A stretch of 64,000 nt of DNA from Leuconostoc holzapfelii. Lineage in GTDB: Bacteria > Bacillota > Bacilli > Lactobacillales > Lactobacillaceae. The notes below the pieces were generated by a model that searched no databases, was not told the origin of the DNA, and saw only the letters and a list, made by a program, of their open reading frames with translations. The position numbers and the translations under genes are program-made. Every line of letters begins with the position of its first letter. The stretch's first letter is position 1. This document shows, piece after piece, positions 1-8,644 of the stretch. Location: the NCBI RefSeq assembly GCF_012396485.1, contig NZ_JAAXPO010000003.1:62001-126000 (forward strand), given 5' to 3'.

Positions 1-347
1 TTATTCAAGTTGTTGTCGATCACCATATTAGCCTTTTTGTGATAGATTATGAGTGCTCGGGTATTATTGAGTCGACGGCTTTTATAGGACTGATTGCATT
101 CTATCCAATATATTCAATCAAGCGTCGTTTTGTACTTGGAATCCTTGGAATCCTATGGTTTTTTATTGCAAATATTGTGCGTTTGTCTATGGTAGCTATC
201 ATGATTTATTTGTTTGGCGATAATATATTTTATTTGGCGCACGCCATTTTGGGCCGCTTATTATTTTACGGCCTAGCGATTCTACTTTACTATCTTGTTT
301 TTACCAAGGGTCAGCTGGTGAATCACATGTTCAAAAAGTTAGGATAA
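1..347 (+). CDS. xrtG: Exosortase family protein XrtG, C-terminal part (5' end outside window)
   Basis: Membrane transpeptidase-like enzyme of the exosortase family. The reading frame is open from base 3 without a start, so the gene begins before the window; the GTG at 39 is internal. The three expected catalytic residues are visible in order: Cys in ECSG (about 53), Arg in NIVRLS (about 180) and His in LAHAILG (about 240), each next to a hydrophobic membrane segment. The next two genes are the partners that normally accompany the Gram-positive XrtG subfamily, which is the main reason for the subfamily call. The natural substrate of XrtG is not known to me. The region is more AT-rich than the purA side. 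A generic exosortase/archaeosortase is the alternative. Confidence 0.85.
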   Translation, partial: IQVVVDHHISLFVIDYECSGIIESTAFIGLIAFYPIYSIKRRFVLGILGILWFFIANIVRLSMVAIMIYLFGDNIFYLAHAILGRLLFYGLAILLYYLVFTKGQLVNHMFKKLG

Positions 348-350
348 TCT

Positions 351-1691
351 ATGGCACTTTATTTTCATCAATTTATTTATCAAATTGGCTTTTGGTTTAC
401 TTGGTTGTTGATACCAATTGTCGTCGAAATTATACCCGCTGTGAGTCATGCATTGACGTTGCAACACACTGTTAAGGCAAGTAAACAGTATCAGGTGCCA
501 TTAAAAATGCCAATGATTTCGATTGTATTGCCAGTTTATAACTCTGAGAAGACGCTATATCAATGTATTGCATCTATTGCTACGTCCTCATATCCAAAAC
601 AGCTGATTCAAATTATTGTAGCAAACAACCATAGTACAGATAATAGTTTTCAAGTCTTTCATCAGGCGCAAGCGAATTTTCCAGATTTACGGTTACAGTG
701 GATGAATACAGATGCTGGAAAAGCAAGAGCGCTGAATGCAGCAATATATAATAGTATGGGTTCCTATGTCATGAATTTAGATACAGATGGCTGGCTCGAA
801 CGAGAAGCATTACTTAATATGGTCCTTTATTTTGAAAATAATAGCCAAATTGATGCCGCCACTGGGACAATTCTAACCCAAAAAGAAGCTATTGCAGCAA
901 CACACAAAAAGGGATTGAAGTTGTTGCAACGCAATGAGTACTTTGAATATGCACAAGCTTTTTTGTCAGGCAGAAGTATTGAGAGTCAAAATGATCGATT
1001 ATTTACAATGTCAGGTGCTTTTTCGGCTTTTCGTAGAGAGGTTTTAGTACAAACCTATATGTATAATGTCGATACAATTGGTGAAGATACCGATATGATC
1101 TTTCAATTGCGTTATCGCCTTGGTAAAAGAATTGGTTTTGTTGTGGATGCAATTTTTTATGTTGAACCAATTTCTGGTCTTGAAGAGTTGTATCTTCAGC
1201 GGCAAAGATGGCAGCGCGGACAAATTGAGGTTGCCCAAAACTTCCTTCAAAAGAAACTTAATGTCAATCAAATCTTTAGTAATTTTATGATTGGGCGTTT
1301 AATGGTGGATCATACGTTTGTTTTTCCACGATTGATTTGGATGATTGGGTTAGGCATGCTGGTTTACTTGGGGTATTCCCCAATTGTGGTTAGTCTATCG
1401 CTTGTGATGATGTATCTTCTGTATGTGTTATTTGGATTGCTTAACTATTTAAGTTCGATGCAGTTATTGAAAAAGTTTGATGAGGAACGGCTGTATTATC
1501 GTAAGCAATGGCCACTGATTCTAACATTACCGCTTTATAATGGTATAAACACCGCGATTCGCTTAGTGGGAATTATCAATGCGATGACAAGCCGTGCGAA
1601 TTGGCAAACCAAAAAATTTAGCGTAGAAATCGCTGAGATTAAGGCAATTATATTTTCAGACTTTACGTTGAAAAAGAAAGGTAAAAAATAG
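351..1691 (+). CDS. Exosortase G-associated membrane glycosyltransferase (GT2)
   Basis: Family 2 processive-type glycosyltransferase of 446 residues. An N-terminal membrane segment (about 10-30) precedes a GT-A domain with the acidic motif NLDTDGWL (near 147) and the QxxRW motif (QRQRW, near 285), which is typical of enzymes that build or extrude polysaccharides. Three or more hydrophobic segments follow (about 325-375 and 395-420). It starts three bases after the xrtG stop, so the two are translationally linked. The family TIGR03111 is described as associated with the exosortase G system. The sugar donor and acceptor cannot be told from sequence. It might glycosylate a protein processed by XrtG or make a surface polymer; that is inference. 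Confidence 0.85.
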   Translation: MALYFHQFIYQIGFWFTWLLIPIVVEIIPAVSHALTLQHTVKASKQYQVPLKMPMISIVLPVYNSEKTLYQCIASIATSSYPKQLIQIIVANNHSTDNSFQVFHQAQANFPDLRLQWMNTDAGKARALNAAIYNSMGSYVMNLDTDGWLEREALLNMVLYFENNSQIDAATGTILTQKEAIAATHKKGLKLLQRNEYFEYAQAFLSGRSIESQNDRLFTMSGAFSAFRREVLVQTYMYNVDTIGEDTDMIFQLRYRLGKRIGFVVDAIFYVEPISGLEELYLQRQRWQRGQIEVAQNFLQKKLNVNQIFSNFMIGRLMVDHTFVFPRLIWMIGLGMLVYLGYSPIVVSLSLVMMYLLYVLFGLLNYLSSMQLLKKFDEERLYYRKQWPLILTLPLYNGINTAIRLVGIINAMTSRANWQTKKFSVEIAEIKAIIFSDFTLKKKGKK

Positions 1692-1694
1692 GCA

Positions 1695-2075
1695 ATGAAT
1701 CAAAAAGTTTTTACGTATAAGTTACGTACTTTTATTAATGCGAGTCATGCTGTGCGATGGCAAGGTGTGCAGGGCGCGGAACATCCGCACACATGGGAAT
1801 TAATTTTAGATATTCGGCCTGTAGGTGGACAGTTTGATTTAAAATTTGAGGATATTGAGGCGGTTATCGCAGATAGTGTTGCGCCGTTTCATGGACAATT
1901 TCTCAATGAAGTGCCACCGTTTGATCAACTTGTGCCAACACTGGAAAACTTTGCGGAGCAATTGTTTGACCTGTTATCAGAAGCCTTAGAAAAGATATCT
2001 TGTCAACTACACGACTTGTCAGTGGGTGAGTCACCCACACGTTATTATAGTGTGGCAATTAATCCTGAAAAATAG
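1695..2075 (+). CDS. 6-pyruvoyl-tetrahydropterin synthase-related protein of the exosortase G locus
   Basis: Small 126-residue protein of the 6-pyruvoyl-tetrahydropterin synthase/QueD fold. The zinc-binding histidines of that fold are present: His18 in NASHAVRW and His30 and His32 in EHPHTW. It begins three bases after the glycosyltransferase stop, completing a three-gene unit with xrtG. In other bacteria this related family (TIGR03112) is found with XrtG; no pterin pathway gene is nearby, so a role in folate or queuosine synthesis is unlikely here. The actual reaction is unknown. A strong terminator follows directly, so it closes the operon. Confidence 0.8.
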   Translation: MNQKVFTYKLRTFINASHAVRWQGVQGAEHPHTWELILDIRPVGGQFDLKFEDIEAVIADSVAPFHGQFLNEVPPFDQLVPTLENFAEQLFDLLSEALEKISCQLHDLSVGESPTRYYSVAINPEK

Positions 2076-2086
2076 GCCATTCTAAG

Positions 2087-2124
2087 CCAAAATAAAAAAG
2101 CTGAATCCAGCTTTTTTATTTTGG
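2087..2124 (+). terminator. Rho-independent terminator, bidirectional
   Basis: A 17-bp perfect stem (CCAAAATAAAAAAGCTG and its complement) with loop AATC; A and T runs on the two flanks let it end transcription from either side. It closes the exosortase operon. Confidence 0.9.
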
Positions 2125-2168
2125 CGATCTTTTTTGTGAAATTTACACTATCGTTGTGTTGCCTTGTA

Positions 2169-2177
2169 TGGTAAAAT
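2169..2177 (+). promoter_or_regulatory. Promoter of purA, extended -10
   Basis: TGG followed by TAAAAT forms an extended -10 element. No good -35 is seen. Transcription would start near 2184, giving a leader of about 175 bases before purA. Confidence 0.5.
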
Positions 2178-2204
2178 GATTAAGTAAAAGGCGTTGTAAT
2201 CCAT

Positions 2205-2217
2205 AATGTTCGTGTTT
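2205..2217 (-). promoter_or_regulatory. Possible PurBox
   Basis: On the minus strand the sequence reads AAACACGAACATT, one mismatch from the PurR box AWWWCCGAACWWT. It lies about 30 bases downstream of the -10. I did not find a second, oppositely oriented box at the usual distance, so PurR control is only suggested. Confidence 0.4.
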
Positions 2218-2230
2218 TACTAAAAAATAA

Positions 2231-2325
2231 AATGGACATCCGCAGAGGGACACTCACGGATAGGCGCAAACAAATCATGCCGATTTTGAATCACATGATT
2301 TTCTCCGACAAACCTATCCCGTCTG
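2231..2325 (+). promoter_or_regulatory. Structured 5' leader of purA (candidate cis-acting RNA)
   Basis: Several helices are visible. GGATAGG (2258-2264) pairs perfectly with CCTATCC (2313-2319). Inside it AAATCATG (2272-2279) pairs with CATGATTT (2294-2301), with a smaller GATT/AATC pairing at the tip. ATCCG (2238-2242) can instead pair with CGGAT (2257-2261), which overlaps the outer helix and so competes with it. Mutually exclusive helices are what a switch needs. It matches no riboswitch class I know by heart. Confidence 0.5.
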
Positions 2326-2358
2326 AAAGCAGCTGTTGGTGTACTAGGAGAAAAATAT

Positions 2359-3642
2359 ATGTCTGGTGTAATTGTTGTCGGTTCGCAATGGGGCGATGAA
2401 GGTAAAGGAAAGATTGTTGACTTTTTTGCGGAAAATGCAGATGCTGTTGTCCGCTATCAGGGTGGTAACAACGCGGGTCACACAATTTGGCATGGCGACA
2501 CAAAGTTTGAATTGTCAGCTTTGCCTTCTGGTATCCTTACTGAGGGACAACTCGCAATTATTGGGAACGGTGTTGTGGTGAACCCAGAAGCATTGTTGGC
2601 AGAAATTACTGAAGTACAATCAAAGGGTATTGCAATTGATAATTTGCGTATTTCAAATCGCGCCCATGTAATTATGCCATACCACATTGCGTTGGATAAG
2701 GCAGCGGAATCATCATCAAACAACCGGATCGGGACAACCAAGAAGGGCATTGGACCAGCGTATACAGATAAGATTTCTCGTGTCGGGATTCGCGTAGCTG
2801 ACTTGGTTGATCCAGAAGTTTTTGCTAAGTTACTCAAAGAATATTTGCCATTCAAAAATGCGCAATTGACAAAGTTGTACGGTGAAGAAGCGCTTGATTA
2901 TGACACAATTTATTCAACGTATGTTGAATATGGCCGTCAATTAGCGCCTTATGTCACAGACACTTCTTATTTATTAGGCCAATTAATGGCGGACAACAAG
3001 CGGGTCGTGTTTGAAGGGGCGCAAGGCATTATGCTTGATGTCGATCATGGCACATATCCTTATGTTACCAGTTCAAACCCAACAGCAGGTGGCGTGATGA
3101 ATGGAGCTGGTGTAGGGCCGAAGCAAGTACAAGACGTGGTTGGCGTGATTAAAGCCTACACGTCACGTGTTGGCGAAGGGCCATTCCCGACTGAATTGCA
3201 CGATGATATTGCTGATCATATTCGCGAAGTGGGGCATGAGTACGGTGTTGTGACAAAGCGTCCACGTCGTATTGGTTGGTTGGATGCCGTGGCTTTACGT
3301 CACGCCGTTCAAGTTTCTGGTTTGACAAAGTTGGCGATCAACTCACTAGACGTTTTGTCTGGTTTGAAAGAACTAAAGATTGCCACATCATACACATATA
3401 AGGGTGAAGAAATTCACCATTTCCCAGCATCTGATACTTGGTTTGAAGGGCTTGATGTTAATTTTGAAACCTTACCTGGTTGGGATGAAGATATCACTGG
3501 CGTGCAAACATTTGATGAATTGCCAGCCAATGCACAAAGCTATTTGAAGCGTATTTCAGAATTATTGTCGGTTGAATTGTTGAGCTTTGCAGTTGGCCCA
3601 AAGCCAGAAGAAACGCACTTGATGAGTGATGTTTGGCAATAA
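2359..3642 (+). CDS. purA: Adenylosuccinate synthetase
   Basis: Cytoplasmic enzyme that joins IMP and aspartate using GTP, the first step from IMP to AMP. The 427-residue length is normal for the family. The N-terminal motif [11 protein letters not shown] holds the catalytic Asp and phosphate loop, followed by the NNAGHT stretch with the catalytic His; the GTP-binding NSLDVLSGL and C-terminal [10 protein letters not shown] stretches are also present. A clear AGGAG ribosome site precedes the ATG. It stands alone behind its own promoter and long leader; the purB gene, often a neighbour, is not in the window. Confidence 0.97.
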   Translation: MSGVIVVGSQWGDEGKGKIVDFFAENADAVVRYQGGNNAGHTIWHGDTKFELSALPSGILTEGQLAIIGNGVVVNPEALLAEITEVQSKGIAIDNLRISNRAHVIMPYHIALDKAAESSSNNRIGTTKKGIGPAYTDKISRVGIRVADLVDPEVFAKLLKEYLPFKNAQLTKLYGEEALDYDTIYSTYVEYGRQLAPYVTDTSYLLGQLMADNKRVVFEGAQGIMLDVDHGTYPYVTSSNPTAGGVMNGAGVGPKQVQDVVGVIKAYTSRVGEGPFPTELHDDIADHIREVGHEYGVVTKRPRRIGWLDAVALRHAVQVSGLTKLAINSLDVLSGLKELKIATSYTYKGEEIHHFPASDTWFEGLDVNFETLPGWDEDITGVQTFDELPANAQSYLKRISELLSVELLSFAVGPKPEETHLMSDVWQ

Positions 3643-3668
3643 CGGTCTCCGTATCTGAGGTGAAAATT

Positions 3669-4181
3669 ATGGCAGTAAAAGTTGGCGATTTATTGTTCAT
3701 CAAAAATCAACATGAACCAATGGATGAAGCGATTGCAGCGGCAACAGGCAGTTATGTGCATGTTGGTATCGCTTTGGATGCGCAAACAGTGATTCATGCA
3801 AGCCCACGTTATGGGGTGGCGGTTCAAGGGTTGATGCAATTTCAAGCTGAATTTGGTCGACCAGATGTTTATCGGCCACAAATTGATGACGTGACTGATG
3901 TCATTGCCCGAGCGAAAACTTATGTTGGGCAACCCTATAATGCCACTTTTTATCCCGATGGTGACGGGCTTTATTGTTCCCAATTGGTTGAAGTGGCTTT
4001 TGGGGAGTTGATACGATTTGCACCACAACCACTACGTTTTCATGATGCCACGCATGAGATTTCAACCTATTGGCAAGGCTATTATGATAAATTAGGGGTT
4101 GCAGTCCCAGTTGGCCAGCCCGGGTCTAATCCCGAGGCGATGGCCAAATCACCACAGCTAACTTTTATTGGCACGCTATAA
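3669..4181 (+). CDS. Permuted NlpC/P60 (YiiX-like) cysteine amidase-family protein
   Basis: A 170-residue protein with the circularly permuted papain-like arrangement seen in the YiiX/DUF830 group: a His in YVHVGIAL (His31) comes first and a Cys in GLYCSQLVEVAF (Cys103) later. Such proteins are thought to hydrolyse amide or lipid-peptide bonds, but the substrate of this branch is unknown. I chose the ATG at 3669 because GAGG sits at the right distance before it; an earlier in-frame start would overlap purA. There is no signal peptide, so it is probably cytoplasmic. It is 26 bases behind purA and may be co-transcribed; the following terminator ends the unit. Confidence 0.75.
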   Translation: MAVKVGDLLFIKNQHEPMDEAIAAATGSYVHVGIALDAQTVIHASPRYGVAVQGLMQFQAEFGRPDVYRPQIDDVTDVIARAKTYVGQPYNATFYPDGDGLYCSQLVEVAFGELIRFAPQPLRFHDATHEISTYWQGYYDKLGVAVPVGQPGSNPEAMAKSPQLTFIGTL

Positions 4182-4214
4182 AAAGCACGTTCTCAAACGA
4201 GAACGTGCTTTTCT
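4181..4214. terminator. Bidirectional terminator between the yiiX-like gene and clpE
   Basis: Perfect stem CACGTTCTC/GAGAACGTG with A-run upstream and T-run downstream; it serves the two convergent genes. Confidence 0.9.
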
Positions 4215-6280
4215 TATGCCTTAACGTAGGCTTCTTCGGAAATAACAATTTGCTTGGTTTCAGCATTTAAATCAGCATACAAATTGGTACTTTCTGGATG
4301 TAACAGATAGTAATCAGCCAGTTGATCGGCGATTTGATCTTGTATGACACGACGCAATGGTCGTGCCCCTAAAGCCGGGTTATATCCTAACTTGGCAAGT
4401 TGTTGCTTGGCAGCGTCACTGACCGTTACGTGGAGTTGATTATCCGCCAAATTAGCGTTCATATCCGCTAATAACAAATCAACAATTGTCAAAAGGTGAT
4501 CTTGCGTCAAGGGATTGAATTCCACAATGTCATCAAAACGATTTAAGAATTCTGGGCGGAAATAATTTTCCAAACGTTGGAGTAATTTACTTTGCGCATC
4601 CACTTGGCTGAATCCCATTGGCGTATTGCCCGTGTCGGTTGAGCCGGCGTTTGACGTCATAATAATGACTGTATCTTTAAAGCTCACCACATGACCCTGG
4701 GCATCAGTCAAACGGCCATCATCCAAAATTTGTAAGAACATATTCATCACATCAGGATGTGCCTTTTCCACTTCGTCAATAAGGACCAGTGAATAAGGTC
4801 GGCGACGAACTTGTTCAGTGAGTTGACCAGCTTCTTCATAGCCGACATAACCAGCCGGGGCCCCAATCATTTTAGAAACTGCGTGCTTTTCCATGTATTC
4901 TGACATGTCAAAGCGAATCAAAGCGTCTTTACTGCCAAACATTTCTTTGGCCAGTTGCTTGGCTAATTCAGTTTTCCCCACCCCAGTTGGGCCGACAAAG
5001 AGGAACGAACCGATTGGTCGACCTGACTTGGTTAGTCCAATGCGATTACGGCGGATGGCCTTGGCCACGGTCTGGACGGCCGCATCTTGACCAATGACAT
5101 GGGCATTGAGTTGCGCATCGAGTTCTCGCAGCTGGTTGGCTTCGTTAGCCTTCAAGTCACCAACGGGAATCTCTGTTTTATCCTCAATGATCGTTAAAAT
5201 ATCTTTTTCAGTAATGTCTTGCGGCTTGAACATTTCTGGATGGGCTTCGACTTGGGCTTTTTGCGATTCAAGTTGGTTGACTTGATCGCGCCAATAACTC
5301 GCTTTTTCAAAATCTTCCTTATCAATGGCAGCTTGTTTGAGTTGGTCAGCGGAATCAATTTTGGCTTGAATCGCTTTTGGATCCGCGATTTTCATGGCTA
5401 AATTCTTCCGTGAGCCTGCTTCATCAATCAGGTCGATGGCCTTATCGGGTAAGAAACGTTCCGGCAAGTAACGGTCAGAGAGTGAGACGGCCGCTGCAAT
5501 TGCTTCGTCGGTGTAGTGAACGTGATGATAAGCTTCATAGCGTGTTTGAATGCCAGATAAAATTTTAATGGTTGCTTCAGTAGTTGGTTCGTTAACTTGG
5601 ACTGGTTGGAAACGCCGAGCAATCGCGCCATCTTTTTCGATTTTACGGTACTCGTTTAACGTTGTGGCGCCAATCAGTTGGAATTCACCGCGTGCTAACG
5701 CCGGTTTTAAAATATTACCAGCATCCATGCCGCCTTCGGCATTGCCAGCACCCATGATTTCATGCACTTCGTCAATAAACAAAATGATCTCATCATTTTC
5801 CGCAACTTCTTGCATCAATTGGCGCATACGTGCTTCAAACTGGCCGCGCATGGCAGTGCCTTGTACCAGGGCAGACATGTCCAGGCGAATAATTTCCTTG
5901 GCTTGTAGTTTTTCAGGGACTTTGTTGGCCACAATGGCTTGGGCTAACCCTTCGACCACAGCTGTTTTACCCACACCGGGTTCCCCGATGAGGACAGGAT
6001 TGTTTTTAGTTCGGCGATTCAAAATCTCGATGGTGCGCGCAATCTCGTTGTCCCGACCGATGACGGGGTCGAGCTTCCCGTCACGTGCTTGTTGTGTGAG
6101 ATTAATCCCGAACTCATCAAGTAAGGTTGGTCGCTGGTTTTGTTTATCTTTTTTATTTTTTTGTTGGGCGCCAGCATTGGCTTGTTGGCTGTTTTGCGCG
6201 GCTTGCATTTGTTCATTCATGGCGCGCATCATATCGTCAAAATTAATATTGTTAAATCCAAATGGGTCTTGTGATGCCAT
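4214..6280 (-). CDS. clpE: ClpE-type AAA+ unfoldase lacking the N-terminal zinc finger
   Basis: Hsp100/Clp ATPase of 688 residues with two AAA+ modules: Walker A at 99-106 (GEPGVGKT) and 430-437 (GPTGVGKT), Walker B ILFIDE near 167 and LVLIDE near 499. A short UVR-like coiled coil lies at about 320-345. The tripeptide MGF at 555-557 is in the position where ClpC/ClpE carry the ClpP-docking loop, so it can probably feed ClpP. ClpE proteins normally start with a four-cysteine zinc finger; here the first 50 residues are instead Gln/Asn-rich ([15 protein letters not shown]), reminiscent of ClpL. The sequence body fits ClpE better than ClpL or ClpC. Transcribed away from the CIRCE element, so heat-inducible through HrcA. 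Confidence 0.85.
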   Translation of the reverse strand: MASQDPFGFNNINFDDMMRAMNEQMQAAQNSQQANAGAQQKNKKDKQNQRPTLLDEFGINLTQQARDGKLDPVIGRDNEIARTIEILNRRTKNNPVLIGEPGVGKTAVVEGLAQAIVANKVPEKLQAKEIIRLDMSALVQGTAMRGQFEARMRQLMQEVAENDEIILFIDEVHEIMGAGNAEGGMDAGNILKPALARGEFQLIGATTLNEYRKIEKDGAIARRFQPVQVNEPTTEATIKILSGIQTRYEAYHHVHYTDEAIAAAVSLSDRYLPERFLPDKAIDLIDEAGSRKNLAMKIADPKAIQAKIDSADQLKQAAIDKEDFEKASYWRDQVNQLESQKAQVEAHPEMFKPQDITEKDILTIIEDKTEIPVGDLKANEANQLRELDAQLNAHVIGQDAAVQTVAKAIRRNRIGLTKSGRPIGSFLFVGPTGVGKTELAKQLAKEMFGSKDALIRFDMSEYMEKHAVSKMIGAPAGYVGYEEAGQLTEQVRRRPYSLVLIDEVEKAHPDVMNMFLQILDDGRLTDAQGHVVSFKDTVIIMTSNAGSTDTGNTPMGFSQVDAQSKLLQRLENYFRPEFLNRFDDIVEFNPLTQDHLLTIVDLLLADMNANLADNQLHVTVSDAAKQQLAKLGYNPALGARPLRRVIQDQIADQLADYYLLHPESTNLYADLNAETKQIVISEEAYVKA

Positions 6281-6333
6281 AATAATCAGCGTATCTCAAA
6301 GCACGCGAGATACATTTCCTTTCTATAACATGT

Positions 6334-6362
6334 CTATAGTATAACAGGTCAAGATTAAATTG
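6334..6362 (-). promoter_or_regulatory. Promoter of clpE
   Basis: On the minus strand TTGCAA and TATACT are separated by 17 bases. It lies directly next to the CIRCE element. Confidence 0.6.
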
Positions 6363-6371
6363 CAATTAAAA

Positions 6372-6398
6372 TTAGCACTCGTTTATATAGAGTGCTAA
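6372..6398. promoter_or_regulatory. CIRCE operator (HrcA binding site)
   Basis: TTAGCACTC, nine spacer bases, GAGTGCTAA: a perfect match to the CIRCE consensus. The symmetry extends outwards to 6364-6406. It lies between the -10/-35 of clpE and the -10 (TATAAT, 6412-6417) of the divergent small gene, so HrcA should control both. Confidence 0.95.
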
Positions 6399-6434
6399 TT
6401 TTAATTTGTTGTATAATAGACTGGAGGTGACAAC

Positions 6435-6608
6435 ATGGATTACGAAACATTATTAAAGGCATTACGCGATGGTGAAATTGACCAAATCGAGATTACACCT
6501 GAAAATTTTCCGGCTTTTCAAAAAGTTTGGCGTGATTTCCCATCACAAAATCGTGTGCGCGGGATTGCGGGCAAAGCAGGGCACATTAAATACGTTCGCG
6601 CAAATTAA
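6435..6608 (+). CDS. Small conserved-looking protein of 57 residues under CIRCE control
   Basis: Short gene with strong signals: TATAAT at 6412-6417, GGAGG at 6423-6427, ATG at 6435, stop at 6608. The product starts MDYETLLKALRDGEIDQIEI and ends in a basic tail (GKAGHIKYVRAN). No membrane segment, cysteine or signal peptide. The composition (acidic helix first, basic C-terminus) is that of a real small soluble protein, and I recall similar small proteins of unknown role in lactobacilli. Its promoter overlaps the CIRCE element, so it is probably heat-induced together with clpE; it could be an adaptor or chaperone helper, but that is a guess from position alone. Confidence 0.75.
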   Translation: MDYETLLKALRDGEIDQIEITPENFPAFQKVWRDFPSQNRVRGIAGKAGHIKYVRAN

Positions 6609-6632
6609 TCGCAACACATTCACATTTTATGC

Positions 6633-6638
6633 TACAAT
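6633..6638 (+). promoter_or_regulatory. -10 element upstream of mreB
   Basis: TACAAT preceded by TGC (extended -10), about 68 bases before the mreB start. No convincing -35. Confidence 0.45.
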
Positions 6639-6705
6639 ACTATAAGTTAAGCATAAAATATCGTGCGTATTTTTCATTATTAAAGAAGTACAAAGGGGCA
6701 GCATC

Positions 6706-7713
6706 GTGGCATTTTCATTTGGACAACGAAACGTTGGTATCGATCTAGGTACAGCCAATACATATGTATATATTGAAGGACGCGGCATTGTGTTGCGAGA
6801 ACCTTCTGTCGTTGCACGGAACACGCAAACCAATGAAGTGGTTGCAGTTGGCTCAGAAGCCAAAGATATGCTTGGTCGGACGCCGGCAAGTATTGCTGCG
6901 ATTCGGCCAATGCGTGATGGGGTCATTGCTGATTATGATACAACGGTCGCAATGATTCGTTATTATTTGCAAAAAGCACTGGGTGGCCGTATTGGCAAAC
7001 CTTATGTGACGATTGGTGTGCCGGCAGGGGTTACAGCTGTTGAACGTCGTGCCGTGATTGATGCTGCACGTGTGGCAGGTGCCCGTGATGCGTATGTGAT
7101 TGAAGAGCCTTTTGCAGCAGCTGTTGGTGCTGGTTTACCAGTGATGGATCCAACGGGTTCAATGATTGTCGACATGGGGGGTGGCACAACAGATGTAGCC
7201 ACGATTTCATTGGGTGGCATTGTTTCAAGTCGTTCAATTCGCATTGCTGGGGATAAGTTGGACGAAGCCATTGCTAACTTTGTTCGCAACAAGTACAATG
7301 TCACAATTGGTGAACCTACTGCCGAACGATTAAAGATTGAAATTGGGGCAGCCTCACTTGAGTTAGCCCGTACATTGCCAGACGCTTCAGTACGTGGCCG
7401 TGATTTATTAACAGGCTTGCCTAAAACAATTGATGTGTCTGCAGAAGATGTGGCGTTAGCTATTCAAGAACCCGTTCAAGAAATTGTGGCGGCCATTCGT
7501 GAAACGTTGGAATCAACGCAACCAGAAATCGCTGCTGATGTGATCGACCATGGGATGGTTTTGACTGGCGGTGGTGCAGTCTTGCGTGATTTTGACAAGA
7601 TGATTCAAGAAGCCACAAAGGTGCCAGTTTTGATTGCCAATGAACCAATGGACGCCGTTGCCATTGGGACTGGTGAAGCGTTAAAGTCAATTGATGTGAT
7701 GCGACAAGGTTAA
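6706..7713 (+). CDS. mreB: Rod shape-determining protein MreB
   Basis: Bacterial actin that forms membrane-associated filaments guiding lateral wall synthesis. The 335-residue sequence has the actin-fold nucleotide motifs: [12 protein letters not shown] at the N-terminus (phosphate 1), [13 protein letters not shown] near 148-160 (phosphate 2) and the adenosine motif LTGGGAVL near 285. It starts at GTG 6706, preceded by AAAGGGGC. mreC and mreD follow, the classic order, but a hairpin with a T-run separates mreB from mreC and should lower expression of the later two. Confidence 0.97.
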   Translation: MAFSFGQRNVGIDLGTANTYVYIEGRGIVLREPSVVARNTQTNEVVAVGSEAKDMLGRTPASIAAIRPMRDGVIADYDTTVAMIRYYLQKALGGRIGKPYVTIGVPAGVTAVERRAVIDAARVAGARDAYVIEEPFAAAVGAGLPVMDPTGSMIVDMGGGTTDVATISLGGIVSSRSIRIAGDKLDEAIANFVRNKYNVTIGEPTAERLKIEIGAASLELARTLPDASVRGRDLLTGLPKTIDVSAEDVALAIQEPVQEIVAAIRETLESTQPEIAADVIDHGMVLTGGGAVLRDFDKMIQEATKVPVLIANEPMDAVAIGTGEALKSIDVMRQG

Positions 7714-7737
7714 AACAGCGGTCACATCGTGTACACT

Positions 7738-7768
7738 AGCGTAGCGCTTGCGCTGCGCTTTTATTTTT
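7738..7768 (+). terminator. Hairpin with T-run between mreB and mreC
   Basis: AGCGTAGCGC can pair with GCGCTGCGCT (one G-U pair, very small loop), followed by TTTTATTTTT. Probably a partial terminator that adjusts the MreB to MreCD ratio. Confidence 0.65.
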
Positions 7769-7786
7769 AAACAAGGGGACAACAAA

Positions 7787-8644
7787 ATGCGTAAACTATT
7801 TTCATCACGCGCAGTTGTAACAATGATTATTGCTTTTATTGTGATTGTTGGGTTAATTGCTGGCTCAAACTGGTGGGCAAAGCGGACAAATACACCACCG
7901 TTTATTCAGCGCTTTGGCAATGATTTAGCTGGAGGGTTCAGTCGTGTCATTGCTGTGCCGACCACTGCAATCGGGCGTACAGCAAATAGTATTGGTAACT
8001 TACTGAATACTTTTGAAGAGAATCAGGCGTTAAAAGCAAAAATCGACGAATTTGCTCAAGATAAAGTGCGTTTACAAACCGTTGAAGAAGAAAACAAAGA
8101 GCTGAAAAAACAATTAAAACTTGAAGCCACGTTGACAGATTATAAAACGGTCTCTGCAGTGACAATCAGTCGGTCACCAACGACTTGGCAATCACAGCTC
8201 GTGATTAATAAAGGCTCAAAATCTGGATTGAAAAAAGGGATGCCAGTGCTTGCTGGTTCGGGCATTATTGGCCGCATTAGCGAAGTCAATACGACCAATG
8301 CCAAAGTGGCATTGGTTTCTGATACGAGTGAAGATGCCAACCGCTTTGCTATTACCATTAAGGGCGGCAAGGGGGATGTCAACGGGATTGTGACGGATTT
8401 CGACCGTGAATCGAACCAATTAATCATGGGACAGGTGACCTCGGATAATGAGATCAAGGCCGGAGATCTTGTCGAAACGTCTGGTTTGGGTGGCGTGATT
8501 CCGTCAGGCCTTTACGTTGGTAAAGTGGCGAAAGTGACGAAGGATGACTATGGTTTGTCAAAGCGAATCTATATTGAACCAGCGGCTGACTTAGGCAATA
8601 TCACGACTGTGGTGGTTGCCGTGTCAGAGATTGGAGCGCAATAA
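7787..8644 (+). CDS. mreC: Rod shape-determining protein MreC
   Basis: Bitopic membrane protein that links MreB filaments to the extracellular wall synthases. 285 residues: cytoplasmic tip, one membrane segment (about 11-30), a coiled coil (about 70-110, heptads with many Glu/Lys) and then the beta-rich extracellular domain with the characteristic VINKGSKSGLKKGMPV and GLYVGKV stretches. I start it at ATG 7787, preceded by AAGGGGA; a longer in-frame start at 7748 would lie inside the upstream hairpin. Its TAA shares a base with the ATG of mreD. Confidence 0.95.
   Translation: MRKLFSSRAVVTMIIAFIVIVGLIAGSNWWAKRTNTPPFIQRFGNDLAGGFSRVIAVPTTAIGRTANSIGNLLNTFEENQALKAKIDEFAQDKVRLQTVEEENKELKKQLKLEATLTDYKTVSAVTISRSPTTWQSQLVINKGSKSGLKKGMPVLAGSGIIGRISEVNTTNAKVALVSDTSEDANRFAITIKGGKGDVNGIVTDFDRESNQLIMGQVTSDNEIKAGDLVETSGLGGVIPSGLYVGKVAKVTKDDYGLSKRIYIEPAADLGNITTVVVAVSEIGAQ

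Noticed and set aside
39-347. GTG at 39 as the start of the first gene
   Set aside because: The frame is open upstream to the window edge and no ribosome site precedes the GTG; the catalytic Cys would be six residues from the N-terminus.
2178-2358. Classical PurR operator pair before purA
   Set aside because: One box with one mismatch is seen; no partner box in opposite orientation at the required spacing.
5550-6344. 264-codon open frame on the plus strand opposite clpE
   Set aside because: It is a mirror frame of a strongly conserved ATPase, has no ribosome site, and its product (Cys, Ser and Arg-rich) looks like a reverse-strand translation.
6340-6365. CtsR operator upstream of clpE
   Set aside because: Only one GGTCAA-like heptad is present; the second half of the direct repeat is missing.
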